A stretch of 64,000 bases of DNA from Schistocerca nitens (lineage: Eukaryota > Arthropoda > Insecta > Orthoptera > Acrididae): positions 541,809,602 through 541,873,601 of the forward strand of contig NC_064616.1 of the NCBI RefSeq assembly GCF_023898315.1, read 5' to 3'. Made by a program: the position numbers and the translations under genes. Below, piece by piece: positions 43,960-55,739 of this stretch; within the stretch, counting starts at the first letter, position 1, and each line of letters opens with the position of its first letter. The notes below the pieces were generated by a model. The model had not been told where the DNA came from and did no database searches. It worked only from the letters and a program-made list of their open reading frames with translations.

Positions 43960-46080
43960 TGGTAACATTGAGAATATTTCAGAAGCGTGTTTAATAACAG
44001 GAAGTGTTTACCCAGTCAACAACTTAAAAAACATTTTAACTACAACTCACTAATGCCATTCATTGTTGATACACGTTAGCATGGATTTGCTTAATCAACT
44101 GTACACAAAGAGTATCAGTTATATGCATTGTTTTTCCTTAGAAAATTAAACTAACATCGAATATGCCACACAAGACAGAACACTTTGCAGCAAACAATTA
44201 ATATCAAATTATGCTGCTTTTCCTACACAAAAGATTCAGTTAGTTTCAAAGTAAAAGTCATGCGTACTTTGTATTTTGAGGTACATACATAAGTCCACAA
44301 ATGATTTCATCTGTGTCAGAGATCTACATTCATTCCTTGAATGAATGAGAATGCAGCTGCCTCAGTAGCGGAAGCTCCAACTGATAACAGTGGGCGCGGC
44401 AGGAAGTAGCGCCGCCAGAAACTGTAATGGCGGCCGGAAACGAGGCTTTCCCAGCGGACCGCGCTTAGTTAGAACTATAGCGTGGTCCGCCAGCCCCTAG
44501 CGGCAGCCAGGCGAACCTCGTTCAAGGTCACCCGCCTTACACAACATACAAGTAAAGTAATTTCTTAATTTGGAGAGGGTAGGATGAGTGGCCATATCAT
44601 AGCAGCCATATCTGCCTGGAAACACTTTCAGTGTCATGCGTTTTGTATCTAATGGGTCATATTAGTACCTTGAATGGATAAGCAATGCTACATTTCCCTT
44701 CACCTCTTCAGTGGTAGTATGATATCAATGTCCTCCCTAGCACTTGTAAGTAACTATGCTCTATAACTACTGTTTTTGTAACTCCTGATGTCATGCCTAT
44801 AACACTAAAGTAAATTTTAAAACTTTGTGGCACAGGCAAATAGCAGACTGTAATCTAAGTACTGTATATGTGGTCAATGGTATTTACTTTACACTTCAGA
44901 ATGGCCAAAACACCGAAACTATGCAGTAGCGTATATTATAAAACAGAGTATGATTTAATCCTAAAAATAACAGCTAGTGCAGCAAACTGATATCGTTTCA
45001 CAATTGTTTGTTTTTAATCTATTCTACGGGGAGTTTCTATATTCTGAGATTCTGAAATGGCTGCCACTAACAAGCTGGGATATTACGTTGTGACTTGCAC
45101 AGTATACGAATTCAAGTGTAGTGGTCATACATAGAGCGTTTCTGATAAGAAGCAGGTAATAGTAGGCCTTTAAACAGTCTGTGACCTACTTGCCTACTTA
45201 CCGTTCTCTGGAAAGCTTTGTGCACCTTGAAAACTGGTGCTGTATCACTGAGAACCAGATGTGATGTAAAATTACTTCCACTGCATGTGACTCACAGCTT
45301 TGTCTTCTTGACTTCTCAGGCACGAACAAAAGACCTTAACGCTTTTCACGTCACGGTATACTGTTTAGGTAAAGTAGATAGTACAAACAGTGCAGAAACG
45401 TATTAGAAGTGGGAATTTAATGTAAATACCACTTTCTTTGACCTGAGTAAATATATTTATTTTAAAATCAAGTTATTATATTCCCGTTATTCCGCCTTTT
45501 ACGACGAGGCAGCACATAACTTTTTCACAAGACAGTGAACAGCTGTGAACTATTTAATGGTGAAATATGGTATGACTGCTAAGTCATTTTCAATAGCTCA
45601 CAGAATCTTGGCCGATAGACGTGTCATAAAATGTATTGCGCCAACATTTTGTAGAAGATTCCTACCAATAGAATGACCAGTACTTTGTTTCCAGTACTTT
45701 TCTTTCGTATACTGGCTAAAAACAATTGTAATATCATTTCATTCATTGGTTTAACTTTGTATTATTACTGTTTAAACAGCAGGCCTCTCCAGTTGAGTCA
45801 AATTCCGTCAGCGAGCATCTCCATTCTCAATTATAAACCTTCATAAAGTTAGTAAAATTTAAAGTAAATTTACTTTTATGTACTTGAAAACGTGAAGACA
45901 ATATTAAATAGTATAGTCAAGCAGTTCTGTGTAAGTTTTTTCGGATATCTTTAACAGTGACGTTAATATTAATTTTCAAAGTTATGAATCTATTTATTGA
46001 GACAGTCAAAACAGTAATAAATTATGCGGATATTAACTATGAAATAGCTATATTTGAATATTCAAGTACAAAAATGTTAC
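43960..46080. other. Mostly no recognisable feature; GC-rich pocket at 44375-44535
   Basis: Almost all of this is AT-rich with nothing to report. The exception is 44375-44535 (GTGGGCGCGGCAGGAAGTAG, GGAAACGAGGCTTTCCCAGC, GGTCCGCCAGCCCCTAGCGG). It is GC- and CpG-rich against an AT-rich background and could be an old retroelement 5' UTR or LTR piece. I cannot assign it. Confidence 0.4.
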
Positions 46081-46089
46081 ATAAATGCA

Positions 46090-46900
46090 GTAAACGTTAG
46101 ACAACACACTCACTTCTTGGTCCTTGCTCTAAAACTCACGTAGGTTGTAAGTTGTTAGTTAGTGCTCTCTTCTGAATTTCCTCAGCTTCTATGACCATCA
46201 TTCTGAATGCATATTGTCTTTTTTTCCCAAACTGTAGCCTCCATTTGCCTTTTGCTTTCATCTTCAATCGTCTGTGAATTTACTTCTTCATGTCCTTATT
46301 GCTGACAGTGGAGTGGTCTCTGTTGTGAGAGAGAGTACACTCACAGAATTGTGAAAAAGCTTGTGTCACAGTTGGTTCTACTTTTTTCGATACAAATACA
46401 TCCTTTGGTCACTCTGATCAAATTATACTATGTAAACAGTGATTTTCATTTTGAGTCGTTCCAGCAGTGCAGGGAGAGAGAATTGTATCAGATGCCAGCC
46501 TCTGATAAACAGATATCATTCTAACAATAACAGATGGTCTCAGAGCAGTTTCGATGGTAGTTTCATGTGACTGTTCTCCTTTGGCGAGGGTACGACTAAA
46601 GAAACACCAAGGATTCGCATTTGTTGGACACTTCACGTGTTGCGGTTTCTCGGCCGTGCTCATGCTGTGGTACAATATTGCATAATTTACACTCTTCGTT
46701 GCTGTAGTATCTGTAACGTTATCAACAGTAGCTCATCTACAATAGTGAGTCAGCTATACACTTGTTTCTTCTTTGAAACTCTCATGTGCTTTACAACCGA
46801 GAGTCACGTTTGGTGCCAGACCGTCCTTCACCACATATGTCAATCCTGTCTCAAGTTGTTTCGCAATATGATTCACACGTTCTTCCTTCACAATTAGTTC
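46090..46900 (-). pseudogene. Fragment resembling a Mutator-like transposase domain protein
   Basis: On the minus strand the frame 46675-46418 reads YHSMSTAEKPQHVKCPTNAN, PWCFFSRTLAKGE, MISVYQRLASDTILSPC and TQNENHCLHSII. This order (S-T-x-E-x-PQH-x3-CP...WC, then PxYQRLxxxxLLxxC, then TQNxNExLHxxIW) is what I know from the Mutator-like transposase-domain family (PF20700-type) in insects. Upstream, the same strand gives ERVNHIAKQLETGLTYVVKD and APNVTLGCKAH; downstream, PKDVFVSKKVEPTVTQAFSQ and a basic tail ending in EEIQKRALTNN. A few stops separate the blocks. It may be a decayed transposon or a pseudogene of a domesticated copy. Confidence 0.6.
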
Positions 46901-46904
46901 GTTC

Positions 46905-47920
46905 CCATAAACATTCAGTTAAACTGATTATATTATTTTAGACATTTCTCTTTCGAATTTCACAAAATCCTTTCGTAATGTAGCAATGCTTATACGAATG
47001 AACATATTAGTTTTTTCACAAAAATGCATTATTTTCTTAACACACTTTTGACACCGAGGAAAATGGCCAAAGAATTTTGGGTTGTTTCAGTCTTCCTTGA
47101 GATTTAATATTGAAATAACTTCAACTCTCTTCTATATTATTTTTAATTTGTTTCAGGACTATACATAGATATTCAGTAACTTTAGAAATCAAAATGTTTA
47201 ATTTACTGAGTCGGTAAGTACTCGCCATATAAATCCCCAACGACAGTTCCTATTTATCTCACAATGAAAGTTTGGAAAAGTTGTTGTTTCCATAGCTGTG
47301 TTGTCTTGTGATCCTTTCCTTGTCTGCTTTGGAGGAAAAAATTTCTTTCCCATCTGATGGAAGTTGATGAATAATCTGATTTCCGTTAACGTTTTCATGT
47401 GTAACTTCTTGATACAAGTGATGATTTTTGCATTATAATAGGCTCGAAGTCTACTGGCTAAAGATCAGCTTGTGTCTTCAACCTGATCCATTACTTCTTC
47501 ATAGACTGACATGTGGAATAAGCGTACTGCCTCTACTGTTTGAAGCGTTTCTCCAGCAAAAGGGTCTTTAGTGAAGAGTTTATGGTATAATTTTAGAGGG
47601 ACAGGTGTTTCAGATTTGTTTTTCATTAATAGTTTCTGACTCGAGGAATGGCTACTCTTGAGCAGTATTTGACAGTGCCCACAAGGTTCCCATATTCACG
47701 TCAATCACGTAGACTAGAATTTATAACATTTGGGTATACCATGGAAGATAGTGAATCACCAACCAATCCTGCCTCCCCAGGAACGATGTATTATCTTCGT
47801 AACAAGTGTTTTCAGGGGAAAAAAACTTAGACACAAGGAAATACTGAAATCAATATGCATAGTATTCATATGTCCAACAAATCAGCTGGCCAACAGCAAA
47901 AGATAACCAGACTTCCAATG
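46905..47920. other. No firmly recognisable feature
   Basis: Minus-strand frames at 47640-47400 (NKSETPVPLKLYHKLFTK, LFHMSVYEEVMDQ) and 47398-47198 have amino-acid composition like real coding sequence and could be upstream parts of the Mutator-like fragment, but I cannot place them. Confidence 0.3.
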
Positions 47921-47927
47921 AACAGGT

Positions 47928-48048
47928 TGTAACGCCGGAAATGCATATCCTCCTATTTCCATCTATTGTACTGTAAGTTTTTTCCTTATTTTGTTACCTG
48001 AATATATGACATTTCTGTGCCTTTATATATTGTAATTGTTTTACTATT

Positions 48049-48106
<58 letters not shown>

Positions 48107-49581
48107 TTAATGTCGATGTATAATTGGTTTGTTTTGTAAATATTATTTGTATTTTTACGCTGGGTCTTGCCTAGGGAAAACTGCTATCGAACGATTACAT
48201 CGATAGGTCGTGTGAAGAATCAAAGTGTGTAGGATCTTTGGTAGTGTTAACTCTGCCGCGTGGAGCGCGGGCAGGGCAGTTGGAGTCTGGCTGGAGTAGC
48301 GAGTGGAGCAGGTGTGTGGTGTGACGCTCCCGCGAGTTGCCGCGCTTTCGGGGTTTGGCAGCATGTAATTGCGCTCGACTTGCGATGATAGTTTCTGACA
48401 TGGTGTCGCGGACGGGAAGCCTTAGCTGGCGCACATCAAGAGCCCGTTTCGTCTGGTGACCGTGTTGAGAAGAAGGCGCGCCAACATCCAGCTTCTGCAA
48501 CAGCGACGGCCGACAATGAGTGACGTCGCCACCTCCTCGATCGACGGCTTCAAACCTTCAATCAACTAACAAGGAAGACTAAAAGCACGTAAAGTTTCAG
48601 AACTGTATGGCAGACCTCAGCTTTTCAAATTGTTCCATTTGCCTCGCAAAATTACAGCAACTTAGCATGAACCTTTGTTGCTCATTGTCCCAATTGCATT
48701 ACCAAGCAGGGTCCCTTCCTTTTCCGAAATGAACCCGAGTGTCGTTGAAATTCAGACGCCAGCATTCAAGTACTATCATTGCATTTCATTACTTTAGTTT
48801 CAAAGTGCAGTTAAAGCATTCATAGCTGGCTACAATAGTTAGATTACACAAGCACCAATTAAGAGTGCGAGTTTTGTTAGCATATTTTAGCTTACCTGTG
48901 ACTGCAGCTCAGCTTGGTACGTACTAAATTGTACTATTGTTAATTATTCAGAATCATTTAATTCAAGTTCAAAGTTAAATCTCTTGTTTCTAAATTGCGT
49001 AGAGTCAAGTTGCTTTTGAAATGATCTTTGAGGTAGTCCAAGACTAACCGTATTCTGCTGGATTTCGATGTGCTTCAGAAAGAAAGCTCACTATTAACTT
49101 CAGTCACTAAATTAACTTTCGATTTTCCGGTTTTATTAATTCTTTTGCTAAATTAAGTCAGAGTGTAGCGAAATTTATTACTTCTGACAAACTTTCAGTT
49201 TTCACACTACACGTGTCAACCTTCAGTTGCCACGCTTCTAGTGCTAATTATATGTGTAATAACCTTTCTTTTTCAGTTACTATAGTAATTGTCCTTAGGA
49301 CTGGCGACCGTGATTTCCCCCAAATCTCAAATATCTAATTACCGCTAGTTAATTGTTGACGTAACGGCCGCACATTTACTTTCTTTATTAACTTTACCCC
49401 TTTTCAAAATTAATTTCCACCAGTTTCATTTGCATTTTTCCTTTCATTTAGATGTAACCCTTTCCTCCCTCTTTACCGACAGATTAACTTCGGTGACGAT
49501 TGCTTTCCCAAATTTCCCATTAGATACACGCGGTTTAATTTTTCACTGTCATTAAGGTCGATAAGTGAGGGGGAGGTTACA
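47928..49581 (+). repeat. 5' LTR of the Ty3/gypsy element
   Basis: 1654 bp. It contains an AT microsatellite at 48051-48102, a GC-rich block at 48250-48540 (GCCGCGTGGAGCGCGGGCAG), then an AT-rich remainder. Small frames inside it are duplicated in the 3' LTR and are not genes. The GC-rich block is the most likely promoter-proximal region, but no TATA box can be assigned with confidence. Confidence 0.95.
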
Positions 49582-49583
49582 CG

Positions 49584-49601
49584 TGGCGACCTGGTGACAG
49601 G
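49584..49601 (+). promoter_or_regulatory. Primer-binding site
   Basis: TGGCGACCTGGTGACAGG starts two bases after the 5' LTR. TGG at the start fits the complement of a tRNA CCA end, and TGGCGACC resembles the site used by tRNA-Arg-primed gypsy elements of the mdg1/412 type. The tRNA identity is an inference. Confidence 0.8.
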
Positions 49602-49753
49602 ACAATCTTCAAATTTGAGGTTGTTCTGGACACGAATTTTGCATTGTGCAAATCTCGTACTGGTTACTAAATGGTCGATACGTCAGCGAGAATATTAGTC
49701 TGAGGAATCCTAATTAGATTTGAGATTTGTTATTTATATTGAAAATTATTAAA

Positions 49754-51418
49754 ATGAGTGAAGGCAACAATTACCAAAATTTGGTAGACTTGGGTACGGA
49801 ACAATCGGTCGAACAGTGGGAAACGCGCACCGCGGTACCCATTGTTCAGGGGCAGGCGGCTAGCATGAAAGACGCGACCGCCGAGACGCAACAAAGAGCA
49901 GAAATGGAATTCCAAACATTAGAAAATGTTTCGGAATCGGAAGTGAAAATCAAATCGGAATCCCTTGATGACGAATACGGGGGGACAATTAAAGAGGAAG
50001 CCGCTACGGAAGTAAAACCGGTAGTTTCCGGGAATTTAACTGATTTATTGAATGTTTTGATTAACGAAATCAAGGCTCAGTCTAGCAAGATAGAAACTCA
50101 ATCGGCAGAAATTAAAGCTCAGGTTGCCAAGCAAGAAGCTCAGTCTGAAAAAATTGACAGGAAGTTAGACAATCAGAACAAAGCTATTAATGTTGTTAAC
50201 AACAATGTTGGAGTTGTTAACACAAAAGTTGATAAAATCAAAGAAGATATTGTTGTGATTAATACCGAAATCGGTAATCTTAAACAGGAAATGATAGGCG
50301 TTCAGGCGGAAATTGCGAGCATAAATACGCGTTTTAATTCCGAATTTAGCAGAATCGAGAAAAGTGTAGGAGACGCAGTTGCTCCGATCATCGAGAATAA
50401 GGTGACGGAACAAATTCAATTAGTGAGAAAAGACGATCAACAGAAGGTGGAAACTTTAAAGGTTTTAGTATCCGAAGTAGATACCAAAGTGAGGAAGCAG
50501 GCTAATACCTGCGAAGAGAAAAAGAGGGAAGTGGAAACGCTTGCGACAACCACTTGCCAAGTGATTACGAGAGTGTCGGAATTAGAAAAGAAACTTGAAG
50601 AAAAACAGAGCTATGTGCCAATCTGTGCACATAGTTCGGAATTGTTGACGAAAGAGGAGCGGTTCGACCCCTTGAAAAAAGGCGGTATACACGCGACGGA
50701 TTTCATTAAAAACTGTGAAAGAGTTTTACCCAGATCATGGACTAATGAGAAAAAAATTAATGCGGTTATTGATGTGTTGGCTGGTGATGCCAAGCGTTGG
50801 GGCTTAAACCTCAACATTACGAACCTGACCTTTGACGAGTTTCAAAATTTGTTTCTGGCTGAATACTGGTCAGAGCAAAAACAGCAAAGTGTCTGGCGCG
50901 AATTTGTCGTATCGAGGCCTTTCGATGCGAATTCGCGCGGCTCGATGAAGGAGTTTTGTGAGGGCTGGATCCGCAAGTTGGAATATTTGCGTGATCGCCG
51001 CACGGAAACCGAAATAGTTTGGGAACTCTACAAGAAGCTTCCAGATGATACAAAACGCTACGTAGGAAACAATTACAGGACAATCAATGATTTCCTGGAA
51101 AGAGTTGAGGACGAGGACAATTGACGCAATAATCGCGATACTGGTAGAGGTCGTGGTAACAACAACGGGTACCACAGCAACCACAACAATCATAACTATG
51201 GGAATAATGCATACCGCAATCTTGGCAGCAGTAACAATAGTGGTTCGGGCCGTAATGACAATCGATACAATGCAAATAATAACAGGAATGACGGAAACCA
51301 GTATCATACTAGCGTGATACGGGCTTCGCAGAATAGTAATAACGCCAGAGTGTGTGATCAGCCGCCTCAGCAGCATCCGGGGAGCGTATCTGCTGGGACG
51401 AACCAGGGAAACCATTAG
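49754..51418 (+). pseudogene. Ty3/gypsy Gag, one in-frame stop
   Basis: Starts MSEGNNYQNLVDLG at 49754; an ATG at 49727 adds nine residues but is followed by this better context. Residues about 105-205 are a long heptad-rich coiled coil (IETQSAEIKAQVAKQEAQSE). About 300-450 is a capsid-like Gag domain (TDFIKNCERVLPRSW, LAGDAKRWGLNL, FLAEYWSEQKQQSVWREF). TGA at 51122-51124 interrupts the frame after DEDN. The same frame then runs on for 97 codons of an Asn-Gly-Arg-rich basic tail (GRGRGNNNGYHSNHNNHN) to TAG at 51416. Such basic tails replace zinc knuckles in several gypsy lineages. The stop therefore removes the nucleic-acid-binding tail and the frameshift site, and probably abolishes Pol expression. 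Confidence 0.85.
51406..51412 (+). promoter_or_regulatory. Candidate -1 ribosomal frameshift heptamer GGGAAAC
   Basis: In the gag frame the bases read G GGA AAC CAT TAG, an exact X XXY YYZ slippery heptamer two codons before the gag stop. The -1 frame is closed upstream until 51357 and open from 51358 onward through pol, so a -1 slip here would join Gag to Pol. A weak stem CCGGT/ACCGG (51424-51428 with 51438-51442), or a longer pairing with GGCGGCCC further on, could act as stimulator. G GGA AAC is a known efficient heptamer in retroviral gag-pro frameshifting. Confidence 0.7.
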
Positions 51419-54400
51419 CCGCGCCGGTGAGGGGCCGACCGGGTGTTGAGAAATTTTGGCGGCCCAATAACAATAGAAAACCGAGGTGTAGTCGTTATGA
51501 GAATTCCATATGGAATAATCAACGGCGGGAGAGTGTGCCAGTGTTAGGAGAAAGGAGTGCGCCCACTAGTAGTAGATCAGCTGTAGACACGGCAGTAGAA
51601 AATACATTCACTGTCAGTGAGAACAATTTAAGTAGTGTTCCGGAAATCGATTATAAAGTGGCAGCTGTAATACCCACAGCGGAACTGGAGATTGAGTTTA
51701 AGAATGATTCGCAAGTGTTGAGACAAGATCAGATGTCGGATAAAACGTCCGTCATCGAGCGAGGGGATGCAGAGAGGGATGAGGTCTGGATAAGGCAGTT
51801 CGGTCGCTTATACGACGAACTAAGAGATTATAGGGGCCCGTATGGGAGAAGTGTTTATGGGGAGCGCGGGCAGGATTTGCCGCGTTTCGTCCCACAGGAA
51901 GATAGTATTTGTGAAGTGATAGGAAGTTCTGGCCCTAACCGGCAGACTTTACCGAAAGTCGTAGTGGTAGAAGTAGCCGACCCATCCGACGCAAGCCTCC
52001 AGTTTAAACATTGCGGGAGTATTAAGGATAAAGATTACGAAAATTTTCGTGATAGCCGGACACGATTGGTAGAAAAGCACGTAGATTACAGCGTGTATGA
52101 GGTTAGAGCTGACATTATACGGTCAGAAGATAACAGTGTGGGTTGCGGAGATTTAGAGGAAGTAATTACAGATACTACTGGGCACATTTCTCCAGGTAGA
52201 TTGGCAGATGAGATCAATCTGATTAAAGAGGAATCAACGAAGGTGACAATTAGTGAATTGATAGCAAAGCAACACTCACTAGTTGACGAGTTACAGGATA
52301 AGGTTTCGGTATTGGAGGCGAAGCTACAGACTAAGCCTCAGGACAAACGTGTTGAAATTAAAACTGTATGTGAACAGAGACTGAAAAAGCCGCCAGATAA
52401 ACCGGATTTAGGATCAAAGCCGGATGGTTTTTTCTGGAATGACCTGGATATAGACGAGGATTTACTGTGGGAAAATAAAGAAACAGTCGAGGACAAGTGT
52501 AGACAGATAGTAGTGTCTGTTAATATGCACGACCTACAACTAAACGTGTTGATTGACACCGGTGCAGAATTGAGTGCTGTATCTGGGAAAATATTTGAGT
52601 TACTGAAAGACAGACCTGGTATCGTAGTTATGCCAGTAACAGGAGTGAAAATTATCGGTGCTACTGGGAAGGCCAGTAAACCGGTCACAAAAGAGATTTT
52701 TGTCAACTTCGAGATATGTGGGGCACGATTTGAGCAAGAGTTTGTCGTCGTGCCAGACTTAACTACGGAAGTAATTATCAGGTTAGATTGGCTATTAAAG
52801 TACCGTGCAGTGATTAATTGCGAAAGCAAAACTTTGACATGTACGTCACAAGATAAAACAATAGTAGTTAGCTTTGACGAGGCAGGAGACGGTGTGCATA
52901 GGCAATACCAGCCTATACACATTGTTAACTGGCCGAATGGTATTGATGTAGGTATGAATTTGAACTACTGTAATGTGAGGAATCTCGGCATTGACAATAG
53001 TGTAGAAACTGCATTGGAAAGTATTGTAGACGGTGTGTCAAACGTAACACACGAACAAAGACGAGGCCTGTATGAAGTGATAATGAGGAATAAGAGTGTG
53101 TTTTCAGACAAACCGGGACTTGTGGAAGGATATAAATGCAAGTTGCATGTAATTCCGCACGAACCATTCTTCGTGAGACCGTATGCTATACCGCTGTCCA
53201 AAAAGGAAGCAGTGCAACGGGAGATAGATAAGATTATCGAATGGGGGGTGATTGAAAGAAGTACGAGTCCATACAATAACGGTTTGGTCATTGTAGCAAA
53301 ACGGGATGGTAGTGTGCGTATTGTGATTGACGCACGCACGTTGAATAGGGTCGTTCAACGTGAAACAGACAGACCAGAGAGTATGGAGGAGATTTTGCAA
53401 CGTTTTCATGACGTTAAGTTCATGACTAGCCTCGATCTGACGGCTAGTTACTGGCAAATAGAACTCGAAGAAGAATCTAGGCCATACACTGCCTTCTTGT
53501 TTGCGGGCAGGTGTTATCAGTATAGAGTACTGCCGTTTGGACTTAATATATCTGTGTCCGTATTCATCAGGGCCCTAGATAAAGTGCTAGGATCGGCTTT
53601 GAGTTCAAGGTTAACTGTATATGATGACGACCTATTGTTGGCCAATGCCACTTGTCATGACCATTGTGACCTGTTAGATGAAGTTTTTAGAGCATTGCGC
53701 CGTGGCGGAATGACTCTAAAGCTAAAGAAATGCGAATTTGTAAAGCAGGAACTGAAATTTTTAGGGCATGTAATTACCACTGCTGGTATTACGAAGGACC
53801 CAGAGAAACTAGAGGCAATAAGAAATTGTCCTCCACCCAAGTCTAGGAAACAGTTAAAAAGTTTTCTAGGGCTCACAGGATTGTACCGTAAATTTGTAAA
53901 AGGACAAGTGTTTAATGATGAAAATTTGAATAACCTCTTACGCAAAAATGTTCCGTTTATGTGGACTGACGGGTGTCAGGCCGCTTTCGAGAGATTAAAA
54001 GACGAGTTGTTAAGATCTAACATACTGTTTCATCCTGATTTATCGCTACCCTTCCATCTGGGAACGGATTCGTCGAATTACGGGGTGGGGGTAGAACTGT
54101 TCCAAGAAGTTGGTAAAGGAGGGGATAAGGAACACCGGACGATAGCGTTCGCGAGTCGAACTTTATCAAAAAGTGAGCGAAACTACACGATTTCTGAGAA
54201 AGAGTGTCTCGCTATCGTGTGGGGATTCAAGAAGTTCAAGGGTTACCTATGGGACCGTAAGGTGATTATTCATACGGACCATGAGGCGCTCACTTATCTG
54301 AAGGATTGTAAACTACTTCACGAAAGACTGACTAGGTGGTCGCTGTATTTACAGCAATTTAACTATGACATCTGTTACGTAAAAGGGACCGACAATTGCG

Positions 54401-55739
54401 TTGCGGATGCGCTGTCGCGGTTCCCCGAGTCTAATCAAGATGTATTGAAAGAGGAGTCAGATGGAGTGGTCAAATTATACTATTTTAAAGAAGTTGAGGG
54501 ACGCAAATTAATAGTGAACATCTGTAAGAATCTACGTCGTCATCAGAACGAGGATGGTTGTTTAAATATGGTGAAAACCCGATATGACGAAAGGAGTCCA
54601 GAAGGAGAGAAATTAAGGAAGTATTACAAGATATACGATCATATCTTGTACATACGTAAGGGTGAAGATAGTAATATTTGGCGGGTATGCTGGCCCACCA
54701 AATTCGTCACGGAAATAATAGACTACTACCATTTGGCGTATGGTCACTGTGGACCGAAGAAATGTACGGAAAAGCTGTATGAAGTAGTGCATTTTAACAA
54801 CATGTTAAAACGCGTTACTGACAGAGTGAAAACTTGCGATTTACATGTCAGAAGGTGAAGGTTACCAACTGTACGAATCGTGGTCCTATGCAAAGTATAA
54901 GGCCTAACGACACCTTTGAATTACTGTGCGTGGACTTGTACGGATCTTTGCCCAAGTCATCAGGAAACTTTGCCTACATTTTAGTAGTGCTAGAAGCTTT
55001 TTCCAAGTTCATCAAGCTATACCCGATTAGGAAAGCTAAAGCCAAAGCGGTCTATAGCAAGCTTGTGAACGATTATTTTGTTCATATTGGTAAGCCCAAG
55101 GCGATTCTATCAGACAATGGGGCACAATTTACTTCTAAGTTGTGGAATGAAGGCATGGAAAGTAATGGGGTCGAGGTGATCCATATTTCAGCTTATTGTC
55201 CGGCTGGGAATCCCGCTGAGAGGTATATGCGCGAGCTAGGCCGACTTTGCCGTACCTATTGCCATCACAACCATAGGGCATGGGGCAAATATGTAGCAGT
55301 ATTTGAGAGAATTGTGAACGCCTTGAGACATGAATCTACGGGATTTTCTCCAGAGGAAATCCTGTTGGATGACGGAAGTAAAAGTTTAGTGGAAGAGATA
55401 ATCAAATTCCCTCCACGGATTGACATTAGTATTGGTGTGAAAAAAGATCGTTTGCGGGAAGTAATGAAGCTAAAAGCTGATGCTCGCATACGTCGTCATG
55501 ACGCTAAAGCGCGTTTTGCTAAGTTTGCAATCGGAGACTTAGTACTTGTAAAAGCTCATGAGAAATCGAGCGAGATAGACAATGAAATCTCTAAATTTAA
55601 GTTTGTTTATAATGGACCATATAAAGTCATTGGTATACCTCACACAAATGCTTATTGCTTAGAGTATCCAAGCTCTGGAAAACGATTAGGTATACGGAAT
55701 ATTGTAGACTTGAAATTGTACCAACCTAGGATTGATTAA
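51412..55739 (+). pseudogene. Ty3/gypsy Pol (PR-RT-RNase H-IN) with frameshift in integrase
   Basis: The pol frame is open from 51358 and has no ATG near its start, so I begin it at the slip site. About 376 residues without known domain, acidic and with a short coiled coil (SLVDELQDKVSVLEAKL), precede the protease active site VLIDTGAELSAVSG (Asp codon at 52555). RT follows with RDGSVRIVIDARTLN, MTSLDLTASYWQIEL, LPFGLNISVSVF and the catalytic box YDDD at 53620-53631. RNase H shows LGTDSSNYGVGVEL, IAFASRTLSKSERNY and DNCVADALSRF. In the integrase zinc finger an extra 2 bp at 54841-54845 shifts the frame, ending the first ORF at 54858. The shifted frame continues with CQKVKVTNC, the core VDLYGSL, ILSDNGAQF and NPAERYMREL (D,D-E), and a C-terminal domain to 55739. 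Confidence 0.9.

Noticed and set aside
48155..48500. Minus-strand frames in the LTR (69 and 101 codons), repeated at 57100-57511
   Set aside because: They are duplicated only because they lie in the two LTRs; composition and lack of domain argue against a gene.
50870..51415. 181-codon minus-strand frame rich in Val and Ile, membrane-like
   Set aside because: It is the antisense of the Asn-rich Gag tail (AAT/AAC codons read as ATT/GTT), so the hydrophobicity is an artefact.
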